Source: Acidobacteriales bacterium 59-55 (GTDB taxonomy: Bacteria; Acidobacteriota; Terriglobia; Terriglobales; Acidobacteriaceae). Taken from it: a DNA stretch of 64,000 nucleotides. Shown in pieces: positions 53,187-60,644 of this stretch. The stretch's first letter is position 1; each line of letters opens with the position of its first letter. The position numbers were made by a program, and so were the translations under genes. Below the pieces are notes generated by a model. The model worked only from the letters and a program-made list of their open reading frames with translations. It did not search any database and was not told where the DNA came from. Location of the stretch: NCBI GenBank assembly GCA_001897435.1, contig MKSV01000003.1, positions 715,250 to 779,249 of the forward strand. The letters run 5' to 3'.

Positions 53187-54620
53187 GTGTGCATGGAGCG
53201 TGACATGGACCAGACGGCCGCTCACCCCGAAGAGAATGGAGAGAGAAATCGCCCAGGCGGGCTCGCGCTAATCATCGGTTTTAATGCGGCACTCGCCGTC
53301 AGCTATCTCGCATGCAAGCCGCCACAGACTTATACGCTCTCCGTATCCGCTCGTCTTTTTAGCTCTGCGCTGTATCTTCTCGTTGCCTGTCTGGCGGGCA
53401 TGGCAGGCACATGGCTTGCACTTTCGCGCGACTCCCGTCAACAGTTTCGCGGCCTTGTGCTCTGTGGAGCGCGGGGTTGGGTCTTTCTTCCCGCTATGAT
53501 GATGTTCCTTCGGGAAAGGTCCATATGGGCTCCCGCCCTGGCGATCCTGTCGGCGACCCTGATGGCTGTGCATCGGAGCCGATGGATGGTCGCGATGGCT
53601 TGCCCATCTCCCAACGGCGCAAGGCTTTCGCAGATCGAAAAGAACATCTTCATCACGCAGCTTCGTCTTAAACCCATCTCAGGGACCACCTTCGCAGTCT
53701 CTCTTTGCCTCTATGGGGCCTTCCTCTCCGCCGTAAACGGGAAGCTGGCCCTCTTGATGCTTTTTGGGGGAGCCGCTGCCTTCCTGCTCGTCTCGCAGAT
53801 CACCACGGTGCTCGTAGAGGGAGCATGCGAAGAAGAGAAGGGCTCGCATCGAAATGCCCGCGCGTCTTCATGTGTCGCCGTCGCGTTCCTGTGCGCCTTT
53901 GTAGCCCTGTCCGCCGCTGCTGGAACATCGGACCTCGTCTGGCAGCGACGCGCATTTCGTGTGATCGAGCACGTCCTGGCGAGTCCGCGGCCTATCCGTC
54001 AGCCCGCTTACGAAAAGCCTTCCTCCAGTGGATACCAAGCCATCGTTCTATGGCCGATCCGGAAGAAGGAGAAGGTGATCGCATCGCCTCCGCTCAACGT
54101 CGGCCTGGCGTCACAAAGGGCGAAGAAGCCATGGGTGATCCCGTTTTACGGGCCCTATCTCTATTTCAAGGTCTCCGGCGAACAGCCTGGGCCAGAGGCG
54201 CGCACAACGCATGGCGATTCCCTGAAGGTCGATGTTCGTTCGACGGACAGTGACCCTCTCCTGATGGAAGCGCACCAGCATCTATCCGACCCGGTCGATA
54301 TGGATTGCTGCCGCGAGATTCAAGTGGTCTTCAAAAATGACCTGGCGCGGGGCGCGTCCGAGTTGGGCATCGCGCTCACCGACTCACGTTCCAAGGGAAG
54401 ACTCTCGCAGAACCTCGGCATACGGTACGTCGCGTTGGATGCCGTCGGCCAGCGCTCCGGAGATGCCCCCTTCATCGAGGAAACATTGAGCTTTCCCTTT
54501 CCGAAAGCTGCGAAGATCAAGAGATTCGATCAGATCACCGTGATCCTCTTTCCCGACCCCAAACATCTGATCGCGGGCCGAAAGGTCGCGATTGAAAGAT
54601 TCGTCATGATCCCAAGGTGA
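53187..54620 (+). CDS. Large hypothetical membrane protein
   Basis: Up to 477 residues. ATG codons at 53193 and 53205 are alternatives to the GTG at 53187. The first half has six to seven membrane helices (LALIIGFNAALAVSYLA; LYLLVACLAGMAGTWLAL; LALLMLFGGAAAFLLV; CVAVAFLCAFVALSAAAG). The second half (about residues 260-477) is soluble and beta-rich, probably extracytoplasmic. No catalytic motif recognised. It lies 96 bp after the prefix protein and may be regulated with it. The sequence is less GC-biased than its neighbours, as is common in this accessory stretch. Confidence 0.65.
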   Translation: MCMERDMDQTAAHPEENGERNRPGGLALIIGFNAALAVSYLACKPPQTYTLSVSARLFSSALYLLVACLAGMAGTWLALSRDSRQQFRGLVLCGARGWVFLPAMMMFLRERSIWAPALAILSATLMAVHRSRWMVAMACPSPNGARLSQIEKNIFITQLRLKPISGTTFAVSLCLYGAFLSAVNGKLALLMLFGGAAAFLLVSQITTVLVEGACEEEKGSHRNARASSCVAVAFLCAFVALSAAAGTSDLVWQRRAFRVIEHVLASPRPIRQPAYEKPSSSGYQAIVLWPIRKKEKVIASPPLNVGLASQRAKKPWVIPFYGPYLYFKVSGEQPGPEARTTHGDSLKVDVRSTDSDPLLMEAHQHLSDPVDMDCCREIQVVFKNDLARGASELGIALTDSRSKGRLSQNLGIRYVALDAVGQRSGDAPFIEETLSFPFPKAAKIKRFDQITVILFPDPKHLIAGRKVAIERFVMIPR

Positions 54621-54744
54621 ACCGTCGGCGGAAGCCGTTCTCAATTGACCAGCCAACGGCAAAGGCCGACAATAATATCTGCGCATCGTCGCGTTCGTTC
54701 TATCTGCGCGTCTCCGCGTCAGTCTTCTGAAACAGAGGTTCTCT

Positions 54745-55293
54745 ATGGTCGCCTATCTTGTTCTTGCCGTTGCCGTCTTCAGCCGCTTTCTGCCGCACAT
54801 CTTCAGCACCACCGCCATCGGATTCACCGCGGTCGGCGGCGGGCTGCTGTACTTCGGCGCGCGGCGCAGCCGCTGGCAGACCATCATCGCCGTCCTCGCC
54901 CTGATGGGAGCCGACTATTATCTGACCGTCGTCGCCTACGGATACGCCTGGCACACCAGCGCCTATCTCGTCACCTGGGCGTGGTACGCGGGCATCTGCC
55001 TGCTCGGCTACGGGTTGCTTCGGGGCAAGCCCTCCGCGCTGCGCGTGACGGGAGGCGTATTCGCCTCGGCAACGTCGTTCTTTATCCTCAGCAACTTCGC
55101 CGTCTGGATGGGCAGCGCGATGTATCCGCACACCGTCGCCGGGCTTGGCGCCTGCTATGTGGCGGCGATCCCCTTCTACGCCAACGATATGATCTCGACC
55201 GCCATCACCGCGGGGGCGCTCTTCGGCCTTCCCGCGATGGCCGCAAGCATCTCCCGGACCATGCAGGAGGCGCACGGCAGCCGCATTGCCTGA
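54745..55293 (+). CDS. DUF6580-like integral membrane protein
   Basis: A protein of 182 residues with about six membrane helices and few charged loops: MVAYLVLAVAVFSRFLPHIF, GFTAVGGGLLYFGARRSRWQ, VLALMGADYYLTVVAYGYAW, LGYGLLRGKPSALRVTGG, SATSFFILSNFAVWMGSAMY and FYANDMISTAITAGALFGLP. The pattern (early RFLPH, DYYLT, SNFAVW, PFYAND) agrees with a small family of presumed transporters without assigned substrate, which in other genomes sits near cobalt/vitamin or energy-coupling genes. Stand-alone, followed by a strong terminator. Confidence 0.7.
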   Translation: MVAYLVLAVAVFSRFLPHIFSTTAIGFTAVGGGLLYFGARRSRWQTIIAVLALMGADYYLTVVAYGYAWHTSAYLVTWAWYAGICLLGYGLLRGKPSALRVTGGVFASATSFFILSNFAVWMGSAMYPHTVAGLGACYVAAIPFYANDMISTAITAGALFGLPAMAASISRTMQEAHGSRIA

Positions 55294-55317
55294 CGGATGA
55301 ACGGCAACGCATCGAAG

Positions 55318-55354
55318 AGAGGGGCTGCGAAAGTTCGCAGCCCCTCTTTATTTT
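55318..55354 (+). terminator. Rho-independent terminator
   Basis: Perfect 14-bp stem AGAGGGGCTGCGAA / TTCGCAGCCCCTCT with a two-base apex, followed by TTATTTT. It ends the DUF6580-like gene transcript and separates it from the PPVYRP gene. Confidence 0.9.
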
Positions 55355-55425
55355 GGGAAGCAGCAGTTGACCAACGGAGTTCCTCTAACCCGACCGTTCC
55401 TGCTGCCAGTCTGTATACTGCTGCG

Positions 55426-57048
55426 ATGAAAGAGGATCGCACCTGGCCGCCGGTCTACCGGCCCGCGGCAGCAGCTATCGCTCAGCCTAAAATCTCTCCC
55501 CCGTCCGGCGCGCGTGTCGCAGGCGCTCCTCCCGTCTACAGGCCGCAGCCGCAGCGATTGATGCAGCTCAAACCGGCCGCGATTGCGAGGCCGCAGCCGC
55601 GAGTTCCTCCCGTCTACAGGCCCACGGCCCAAACCGTGACCCAAGCTTTTCCGCGATCGGCCAGTCCGGCCCAGGCTGGAGCGCCTCCGGTCTATCGCCC
55701 TCAGACCAGCCATCCCGTGCAGAGAATGGCTGCTCCGCCGGTCTACCGGCCCGGTGCTCCTGTGCAGAGCAAGCCCGCCGCCCCCATGCAAGGCCGCCCG
55801 GTAGTGCAAAGAGTCCAGAAGATAGCGGGAGCAGGTAAAACTCACCACATGAAGTACGGCGACTTCTGGAAGTCGGACGCCGTGCTGCCCGCGGCTGAAG
55901 GCTCCATGATCATCGAATTACTGGAGTACGACCTGGGTTCGGCACAGAATAAGGTGCAACTGCTGATCAACAGCGGGCAGGCCGCCACCTTGCCGATGGG
56001 TTTCGTCATCGGGCTCAACCAGCGGGTCCGAGGTCCCGAAGTAGGCAAAAAGGAGAAGCTCGGCAGTATCGATGAGTTGGAAAAGGCAGCTGACGCAGAA
56101 CTCGTCAAGCTCGATCCCAAGTGCAAGCAGCTCGCCGAGTCCATGGAAGCCGCTGGCATCGGCGGCGGCGCCTTTCCCTTTGCCTGGAGAGCAAGCAACG
56201 ACTCGACCGCAGGCTATGTCTTCCCCTTCTGGGAGGCGCGCTCCCGACTTACCTTGCATGCGGGAGCCAAGGCCGTGCAGGATCAGTTCCGGGCCCATAC
56301 AGGATTCTCGCCCGTCATTAGAAGCATGGATGGCGACGTAAGTAACGACCCGCTCTTTAATGACACTAAGCAGATTGCGTCCAAAATGACAGGACTCATC
56401 AATGAGGGGAAGATAAACCTTGTGAGCGGGGGCTATGCTTGGGCCGTCGCAGATATTCCGCGAGCCTTGAATGCGACCAACCTCAGCACAGAGGTAAAGC
56501 AGCGAACGGATGTGCAGGAACGGCTCACCGCAATCCTCCGGATTCTGAATCAATCCGAGAAGGCCGTCCGAGCCGCGCTGGTTAAGGAATCGGCCAAATC
56601 GATCTACTGGCCCGAGCCCAATACTTATATGTCCTACGATCTCCGTCTCGCCGGCGCACAAGAGCTCGATAAGGTCGCCAGGGAAAAAGGAACAAAGACG
56701 GCGCAGCAGGGCGAGAGCACGCACTACGTGAAGCTTGACCAGGTCAAATACCCTTCCGTCATGTTTGCACCCGGGTTAGTGACCCAAAAACCGCTCAAGG
56801 ACTACTTCGGCGACTTCCTCGTCTACTTTGCCACGGCCATGGTGAACGGGGTCAAACCGACCGCCGAAGACGTGAAGCTAAGAATCAAAGCGGTGCGGCA
56901 GACCCATCTCAATCTCGAAAACATCGAATCGAACCTCAAATGGCACGCCAAAAGCGGCGACTGGGAAAGCCTGAAGGTCACCTTGAAGGGGATCGTCGAC
57001 ACGGAAGCCGATAGCTGTGCCAATCAGATTGTGGCGCTCTTCCCCTGA
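55426..57048 (+). CDS. PPVYRP-repeat protein with a large unassigned C-terminal domain
   Basis: A protein of 540 residues from ATG 55426. Five copies of PPVYRP begin at residues 8, 35, 61, 87 and 104 (spacing 27, 26, 26, 17), separated by Pro/Ala/Gln-rich linkers ending in Q or VQR. From about residue 130 a folded region starts (VVQRVQKIAG, KTHHMKYGDFWKSDAVLP) and continues to the end with mixed alpha/beta composition; segments include FPFAWRASNDSTAGYVFPFW, YWPEPNTYMSYDLRLAGAQE and HYVKLDQVKYPSVMFAPGL. No signal peptide or catalytic motif. The repeat-linker followed by a long cargo-like domain resembles proteins loaded into secretion or contractile systems, but no such system or immunity gene is nearby. 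Function unknown. Confidence 0.7.
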   Translation: MKEDRTWPPVYRPAAAAIAQPKISPPSGARVAGAPPVYRPQPQRLMQLKPAAIARPQPRVPPVYRPTAQTVTQAFPRSASPAQAGAPPVYRPQTSHPVQRMAAPPVYRPGAPVQSKPAAPMQGRPVVQRVQKIAGAGKTHHMKYGDFWKSDAVLPAAEGSMIIELLEYDLGSAQNKVQLLINSGQAATLPMGFVIGLNQRVRGPEVGKKEKLGSIDELEKAADAELVKLDPKCKQLAESMEAAGIGGGAFPFAWRASNDSTAGYVFPFWEARSRLTLHAGAKAVQDQFRAHTGFSPVIRSMDGDVSNDPLFNDTKQIASKMTGLINEGKINLVSGGYAWAVADIPRALNATNLSTEVKQRTDVQERLTAILRILNQSEKAVRAALVKESAKSIYWPEPNTYMSYDLRLAGAQELDKVAREKGTKTAQQGESTHYVKLDQVKYPSVMFAPGLVTQKPLKDYFGDFLVYFATAMVNGVKPTAEDVKLRIKAVRQTHLNLENIESNLKWHAKSGDWESLKVTLKGIVDTEADSCANQIVALFP

Positions 57049-57065
57049 CGCGCAACTCCGGAGGA

Positions 57066-57719
57066 TTACTCGCCCTCGTCCTCTACGGGAAAGTGCGTTC
57101 CGCGCCTTTTGCCGAAGAGCTTGCGAACCACGTAGAACAGCAGGACGCCCGCCAGAATCCCAATGGTTCCAAGCACATAGCCAAGATGCTGTTCGATCGT
57201 CTGACCCACCGTGTGCATGATCTGCGGACCGTAGAAGATGGTAATGACCGCCCACAGCAGGAAGCGGATGAACTTGCCCGCGCAGATGGCGCTGAAGAAC
57301 CACAGCAGCTTCATCTCGAAGACGCCCGCCGCGAACTCGACCAGCTTGACCGGCATGGGCGGTGGCATCATGGCGGGAATCATGATGGCCAGAAACTCCT
57401 GCCGTTCGAAGCGGTCGCGCAGCTTCTCGTAGCGCTGCCGGTTGATCCGCTTCAGCAGAAAAAGCTCGCCGCCCGCGCGCCCGAAGTAGTAGGGCACCAG
57501 GCTCCCAATCGCCGACCCGACCGACGCCATCACGCAGTAAATAAGGAACTTTTCGTGGTCATGTGCCACGTAGTCGATCAGCAGAGCGTCGATCGGCACC
57601 GGGATCGACGACGTATCCACAATGGCGAGCGCGCCAAGGCCCCACGCCCCCAGAGGCTTCAGCAGGGCCAGCAGCGCGGCGTTCGCCTTGTGGAAGAGTA
57701 GAACCGGAGAGATTTTCAC
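57066..57719 (-). CDS. DedA/VTT-family membrane protein (YqaA-like)
   Basis: A protein of 217 residues with five to six membrane segments. The VTT core shows DTSSIPVPIDALLIDYVA, the conserved glycine-rich YCVMASVGSAIGSLVPYYFG, and the reentrant-loop region MIPAMMPPPMPVKLVEFAAG with FFSAICAGKFIRFLLW. Some DedA proteins act as undecaprenyl-phosphate or phospholipid translocases or affect proton balance. The C-terminus is a charged tail (GKRRGTHFPVEDEGE). It ends 17 bp from the convergent PPVYRP gene and starts 14 bp after the MogA/MoaB gene, so it is probably co-transcribed with it. Confidence 0.85.
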   Translation of the reverse strand: MKISPVLLFHKANAALLALLKPLGAWGLGALAIVDTSSIPVPIDALLIDYVAHDHEKFLIYCVMASVGSAIGSLVPYYFGRAGGELFLLKRINRQRYEKLRDRFERQEFLAIMIPAMMPPPMPVKLVEFAAGVFEMKLLWFFSAICAGKFIRFLLWAVITIFYGPQIMHTVGQTIEQHLGYVLGTIGILAGVLLFYVVRKLFGKRRGTHFPVEDEGE

Positions 57720-57733
57720 GAGGAAACCTTATT

Positions 57734-58270
57734 TTACCTGCCCTTGCGCTCTCTGTCCTTCGCCGTTTTTCCCGGATGTTCGGTCTTTCCCGCCAGCAGA
57801 TCGAGCGCGTGCGGCAGCAGCGAAAGGATCGCCGCCAGCGAGCTTTCCGCCCCCGCCGGACTTCCCGGCAGATTCACGATCAAGGTCGTTCCGCTGATGC
57901 CGCAGACCGCCCGGCTCAACGGGGCGAACGGCGTATGCTCGAGTCCTTCGGCGCGCATCCGCTCAGCCAGCCCGTCGACCAGCCGCTCGCATACCAGCCG
58001 GGTAGCGTCGGGCGTGACATCGCGTGCGGCCAAGCCGGTGCCCCCGGTGGTGACGATCAACTGGGCATCGCGCGCGTAGTGGCGCAGGGCGGTGATGATG
58101 GCGTCCATCTCATCGGGCAGCAGCCGCGTCTGCACCGCATCGACTCCGGCAGCTTTCAGCAGGCGGGCAACAGCGGGGCCGGACTCGTCCACTTTTTCGC
58201 CCCGGGAGCAGCGGTCGCTTACGGTCAGCACAACGGCGCGGGTGTCGGAAGAAAACCTCGAATTCACCAC
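57734..58270 (-). CDS. Molybdopterin adenylyltransferase family protein (MogA/MoaB)
   Basis: A protein of 178 residues starting with tandem GTG codons at 58270/58267. It has the MoCF fold: AVVLTVSDRCSRGEKVDESG, LLPDEMDAIITALRHY, the substrate loop LIVTTGGTGLAARDVTPDAT and the second loop LIVNLPGSPAGAESSLAAIL. MogA adenylates molybdopterin before molybdenum insertion; MoaB proteins are close relatives. Sequence alone does not separate them. No other moa/moe gene is in the window. The final residues are a short charged tail. Divergent from the TonB-like gene by 192 bp. Confidence 0.85.
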   Translation of the reverse strand: MVNSRFSSDTRAVVLTVSDRCSRGEKVDESGPAVARLLKAAGVDAVQTRLLPDEMDAIITALRHYARDAQLIVTTGGTGLAARDVTPDATRLVCERLVDGLAERMRAEGLEHTPFAPLSRAVCGISGTTLIVNLPGSPAGAESSLAAILSLLPHALDLLAGKTEHPGKTAKDRERKGR

Positions 58271-58462
58271 CCCAGTCTACAATCCGGATCGATTTGTGGC
58301 AGGCAACCGGGCGCAAAACGCGGTCGCGGAACGCCGTCACAGCCCGACCGCTCCGGCCAAAGATGAGAAAATAGAACGAGGTGTGCAAACCGGGTTCAGC
58401 TCCGGGTCAATCACCGCTGCGGCGCAACTTTCAAACTCCGCAGCCGTCTCACCACATAGTCC

Positions 58463-59503
58463 ATGCCACCTGTAGAGACACCCCCCAACTCCGGACAGCC
58501 GACTCCGCCCGCCAAGGTGCGCACAGGCCGCTACGGCGAACTCGATCAGCACGAGCTGATCCACCTGCTCGACACCTTCGACGACGAGCGGTCGCGCGCG
58601 CGGTTCCGCGAGGCCATCTACATCTCGGTCATCTTCTACCTGGCGCTGGGCTGGTTCCTGGTCTACGGACCTCGCGTCATCTTCCACCAGCCGCGCATCA
58701 TCAATCCAATGGACGTGCTCAAGGATCGCGAGAAAAATCTCACCTACCTCGACCTGCCCAAGGATCTGACCAAACAGGTTCCGAAGCCGACGAAAACCCT
58801 CAGCGATAAGGACCGCCTGCAGCAGACGCCGAAGGCGACCATCGACAAAAAGACGCTGGAGCAGTTACAGGCCATGCGCAAGCCCGGCGCGCCGGAGGCT
58901 CCCGCGCCCGCCCCGCAGCCCGCGGCTCCCCAGCCTGCTCCGCAGCAGCAGGCCAAACAGCCCACGCCTGCCCCGCCGCTGCCTCAGCATCCACAGCAGC
59001 AGGCAATGATCGACGCGCCGAAGCCCGCGCCTACCCGGCCCAACTTCGGCAACCAGAACCAGAGCGCCGGCGAGGCCATCCGACGCGCCGCCGAGGCCGC
59101 CGCGCAGAATCGCGGGCAGGGCAACTATGGCGCCGGCATCCCGGTGGCTCACCAGGGACTCAACACCGGCGTTGACATCCTCTCTGACACCATGGGCGTC
59201 AACTTCGACCCCTATCTCAAGCGGATCATCCGCGAGATCTACAACACCTGGCTGCCTCTCATCCCCGAGGAGGCGCGTCCGCCGCTCAACAAGTCGGGCG
59301 AGACGCTGATCCGCTTCAGCATCCTGCCCGACGGCCGCATCGGAGCGATGAGCCTCGACGGCTCCACCCACGATCAGGCCATCGACCGCGCCGCCTGGGG
59401 CTCGATCACCGGCGTCGGCCAGTTCCCTCCGCTGCCCAAGGAGTTCCACGGCCCCAACCTCGAACTGCGCATCCACTACCTGGTCAACAAGAATCCCGAA
59501 TAG
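58463..59503 (+). CDS. TonB-like energy transducer
   Basis: A protein of 346 residues. A long cytoplasmic N-terminus (about 50 residues) precedes one membrane helix (AIYISVIFYLALGWFLVYG). A Pro/Gln/Ala-rich spacer covers about residues 135-200 (PAPAPQPAAPQPAPQQQAKQ). The C-terminal domain (PYLKRIIREIYNTWLPLIPE, ETLIRFSILPDGRIGAMSLD, RAAWGSITGVGQFPPLPKEF) has the TonB/TolA-C beta-alpha-beta fold. It could energise the three receptors of this window; ExbB/ExbD are not adjacent. TolA-like function is the alternative. It is followed 6 bp later by a small membrane protein and then miaA. Confidence 0.82.
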   Translation: MPPVETPPNSGQPTPPAKVRTGRYGELDQHELIHLLDTFDDERSRARFREAIYISVIFYLALGWFLVYGPRVIFHQPRIINPMDVLKDREKNLTYLDLPKDLTKQVPKPTKTLSDKDRLQQTPKATIDKKTLEQLQAMRKPGAPEAPAPAPQPAAPQPAPQQQAKQPTPAPPLPQHPQQQAMIDAPKPAPTRPNFGNQNQSAGEAIRRAAEAAAQNRGQGNYGAGIPVAHQGLNTGVDILSDTMGVNFDPYLKRIIREIYNTWLPLIPEEARPPLNKSGETLIRFSILPDGRIGAMSLDGSTHDQAIDRAAWGSITGVGQFPPLPKEFHGPNLELRIHYLVNKNPE

Positions 59504-59509
59504 GCACGC

Positions 59510-59701
59510 ATGACCGCGCCCATCTCACAGCAGCCCCGGCAGCAGCAAGCTCGGCGTGACGAAGCCCGGCAGCACGAGCGCCGCCGCCAGCTTCGCGGCC
59601 TGCTTCTGCTGGCCGCCGTCGTGCTCGTCTTCAGCCTGATCCGCGCAAGCCTGAGTCCCGGACAGCATATCTTCACCCCCGGCTGGTGGCGGCTGTGGTG
59701 A
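59510..59701 (+). CDS. Small single-pass membrane protein between tonB-like gene and miaA
   Basis: A protein of 63 residues from ATG 59510. The N-terminal 28 residues are Gln/Arg-rich (QQPRQQQARRDEARQHERRR) and one membrane helix follows (residues about 29-46, LRGLLLLAAVVLVFSLIRAS), then a Trp-ended tail (FTPGWWRLW). The stop TGA overlaps the miaA GTG start by 4 bases and the gene begins 6 bp after the TonB-like stop, so spacing supports real translation. No family recognised. Confidence 0.62.
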   Translation: MTAPISQQPRQQQARRDEARQHERRRQLRGLLLLAAVVLVFSLIRASLSPGQHIFTPGWWRLW

Positions 59702-60639
59702 CGCATCCGCTCATCGTGCTCGCCGGACCGACGGCCAGCGGCAAGACTGCGCTCGCGCTGCAACTCGCCCAGGAGTTCGACGGCGAGATCGTCAGTTGCG
59801 ACTCGGTCGCCGTCTATCGCGAGATGGAGATCGGCACCGCCAAGCCATCGCGCGAGGAACGCACGCTCGTCCAGCACCACATGATCGACGTCGCCTGGCC
59901 CGACGAAGCCTGCACCGCTGGAGACTACAGCCGCGGAGCCCGCGAGGCGCTCGCCGGCATCACCGAACGCGGCCATCTGCCGATCGTCGCCGGGGGCACG
60001 GGACTCTATCTCCGCGCTCTGATCGACGGCCTCTTCCCCTCGCCGCCGGTCCATCCCGGCCACCGCGAACGGCTGCGCGAGCGCGCCAGAACTCATGGCG
60101 CCGCTTACGTCCACCGCCTGCTCACCCGCCTCGACCCCGCGGCAGCAGCGGCTATTCATGCCAACGATGTTCCCAAGGTCGTTCGCGCCATCGAGGTCTC
60201 GCTGGCGGCGAAGCAGCCGCTGACCGAGCAGTGGCAGAAGGGCCGCGACCCGCTCACCGGCTACCGCATCCTGCGCCTCGGCCTCGAACCGCCGCGGTCG
60301 CTGCTCTACGAACGCATCAACCAGCGCGCCGCCGCCATGTTCGATCGCGGCCTCATCGAAGAGACCGAGCGCCTGATCGAGCGTTACGGGCCCGACTGCC
60401 GCCCGCTCACCTCGCTCGGTTATGCGGAAGCAGCCGCCGTTCTCCGTGGCGAGCTGACGCGCGAGCAGGCCGTCGCCCAGGCGCAGCAGGGCCACCGCAA
60501 CTACGCCAAGCGCCAGGCCACATGGTTCCGCCGCGAGCCGGATTTTCACTGGCTCAAAGGCTTCGGCGACGACCGAGTCATCACAGAACAGGCTCTGCAA
60601 CAAGTCAGCCATCACCTCAACGACAACAGCAGTTCGTAA
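59698..60639 (+). CDS. miaA: tRNA dimethylallyltransferase
   Basis: Adds the i6A37 isoprenyl group to tRNAs reading UNN codons. It has 313 residues from GTG 59698, chosen for the 4-base overlap with the preceding stop and because it starts just before the P-loop GPTASGKTALALQLA. Other signatures: IVSCDSVAVYREMEIGTAKP, HHMIDVAWPDEACTAGDYSR, IVAGGTGLYLRALIDGL, YRILRLGLEPPRSLLYERIN and LGYAEAAAVLRGE. The catalytic Asp and Thr are in place. Convergent with the metallo-hydrolase gene, with only 5 bp between the stops. Confidence 0.95.
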   Translation: MTHPLIVLAGPTASGKTALALQLAQEFDGEIVSCDSVAVYREMEIGTAKPSREERTLVQHHMIDVAWPDEACTAGDYSRGAREALAGITERGHLPIVAGGTGLYLRALIDGLFPSPPVHPGHRERLRERARTHGAAYVHRLLTRLDPAAAAAIHANDVPKVVRAIEVSLAAKQPLTEQWQKGRDPLTGYRILRLGLEPPRSLLYERINQRAAAMFDRGLIEETERLIERYGPDCRPLTSLGYAEAAAVLRGELTREQAVAQAQQGHRNYAKRQATWFRREPDFHWLKGFGDDRVITEQALQQVSHHLNDNSSS

Positions 60640-60644
60640 TCCGG

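Noticed and set aside
55426-57048. Naming the PPVYRP protein a DUF4157 toxin or contractile-system effector
   Set aside because: The DUF4157 metallopeptidase signature is not seen, and no baseplate, sheath or immunity gene is present. The resemblance is limited to the repeat-linker layout.
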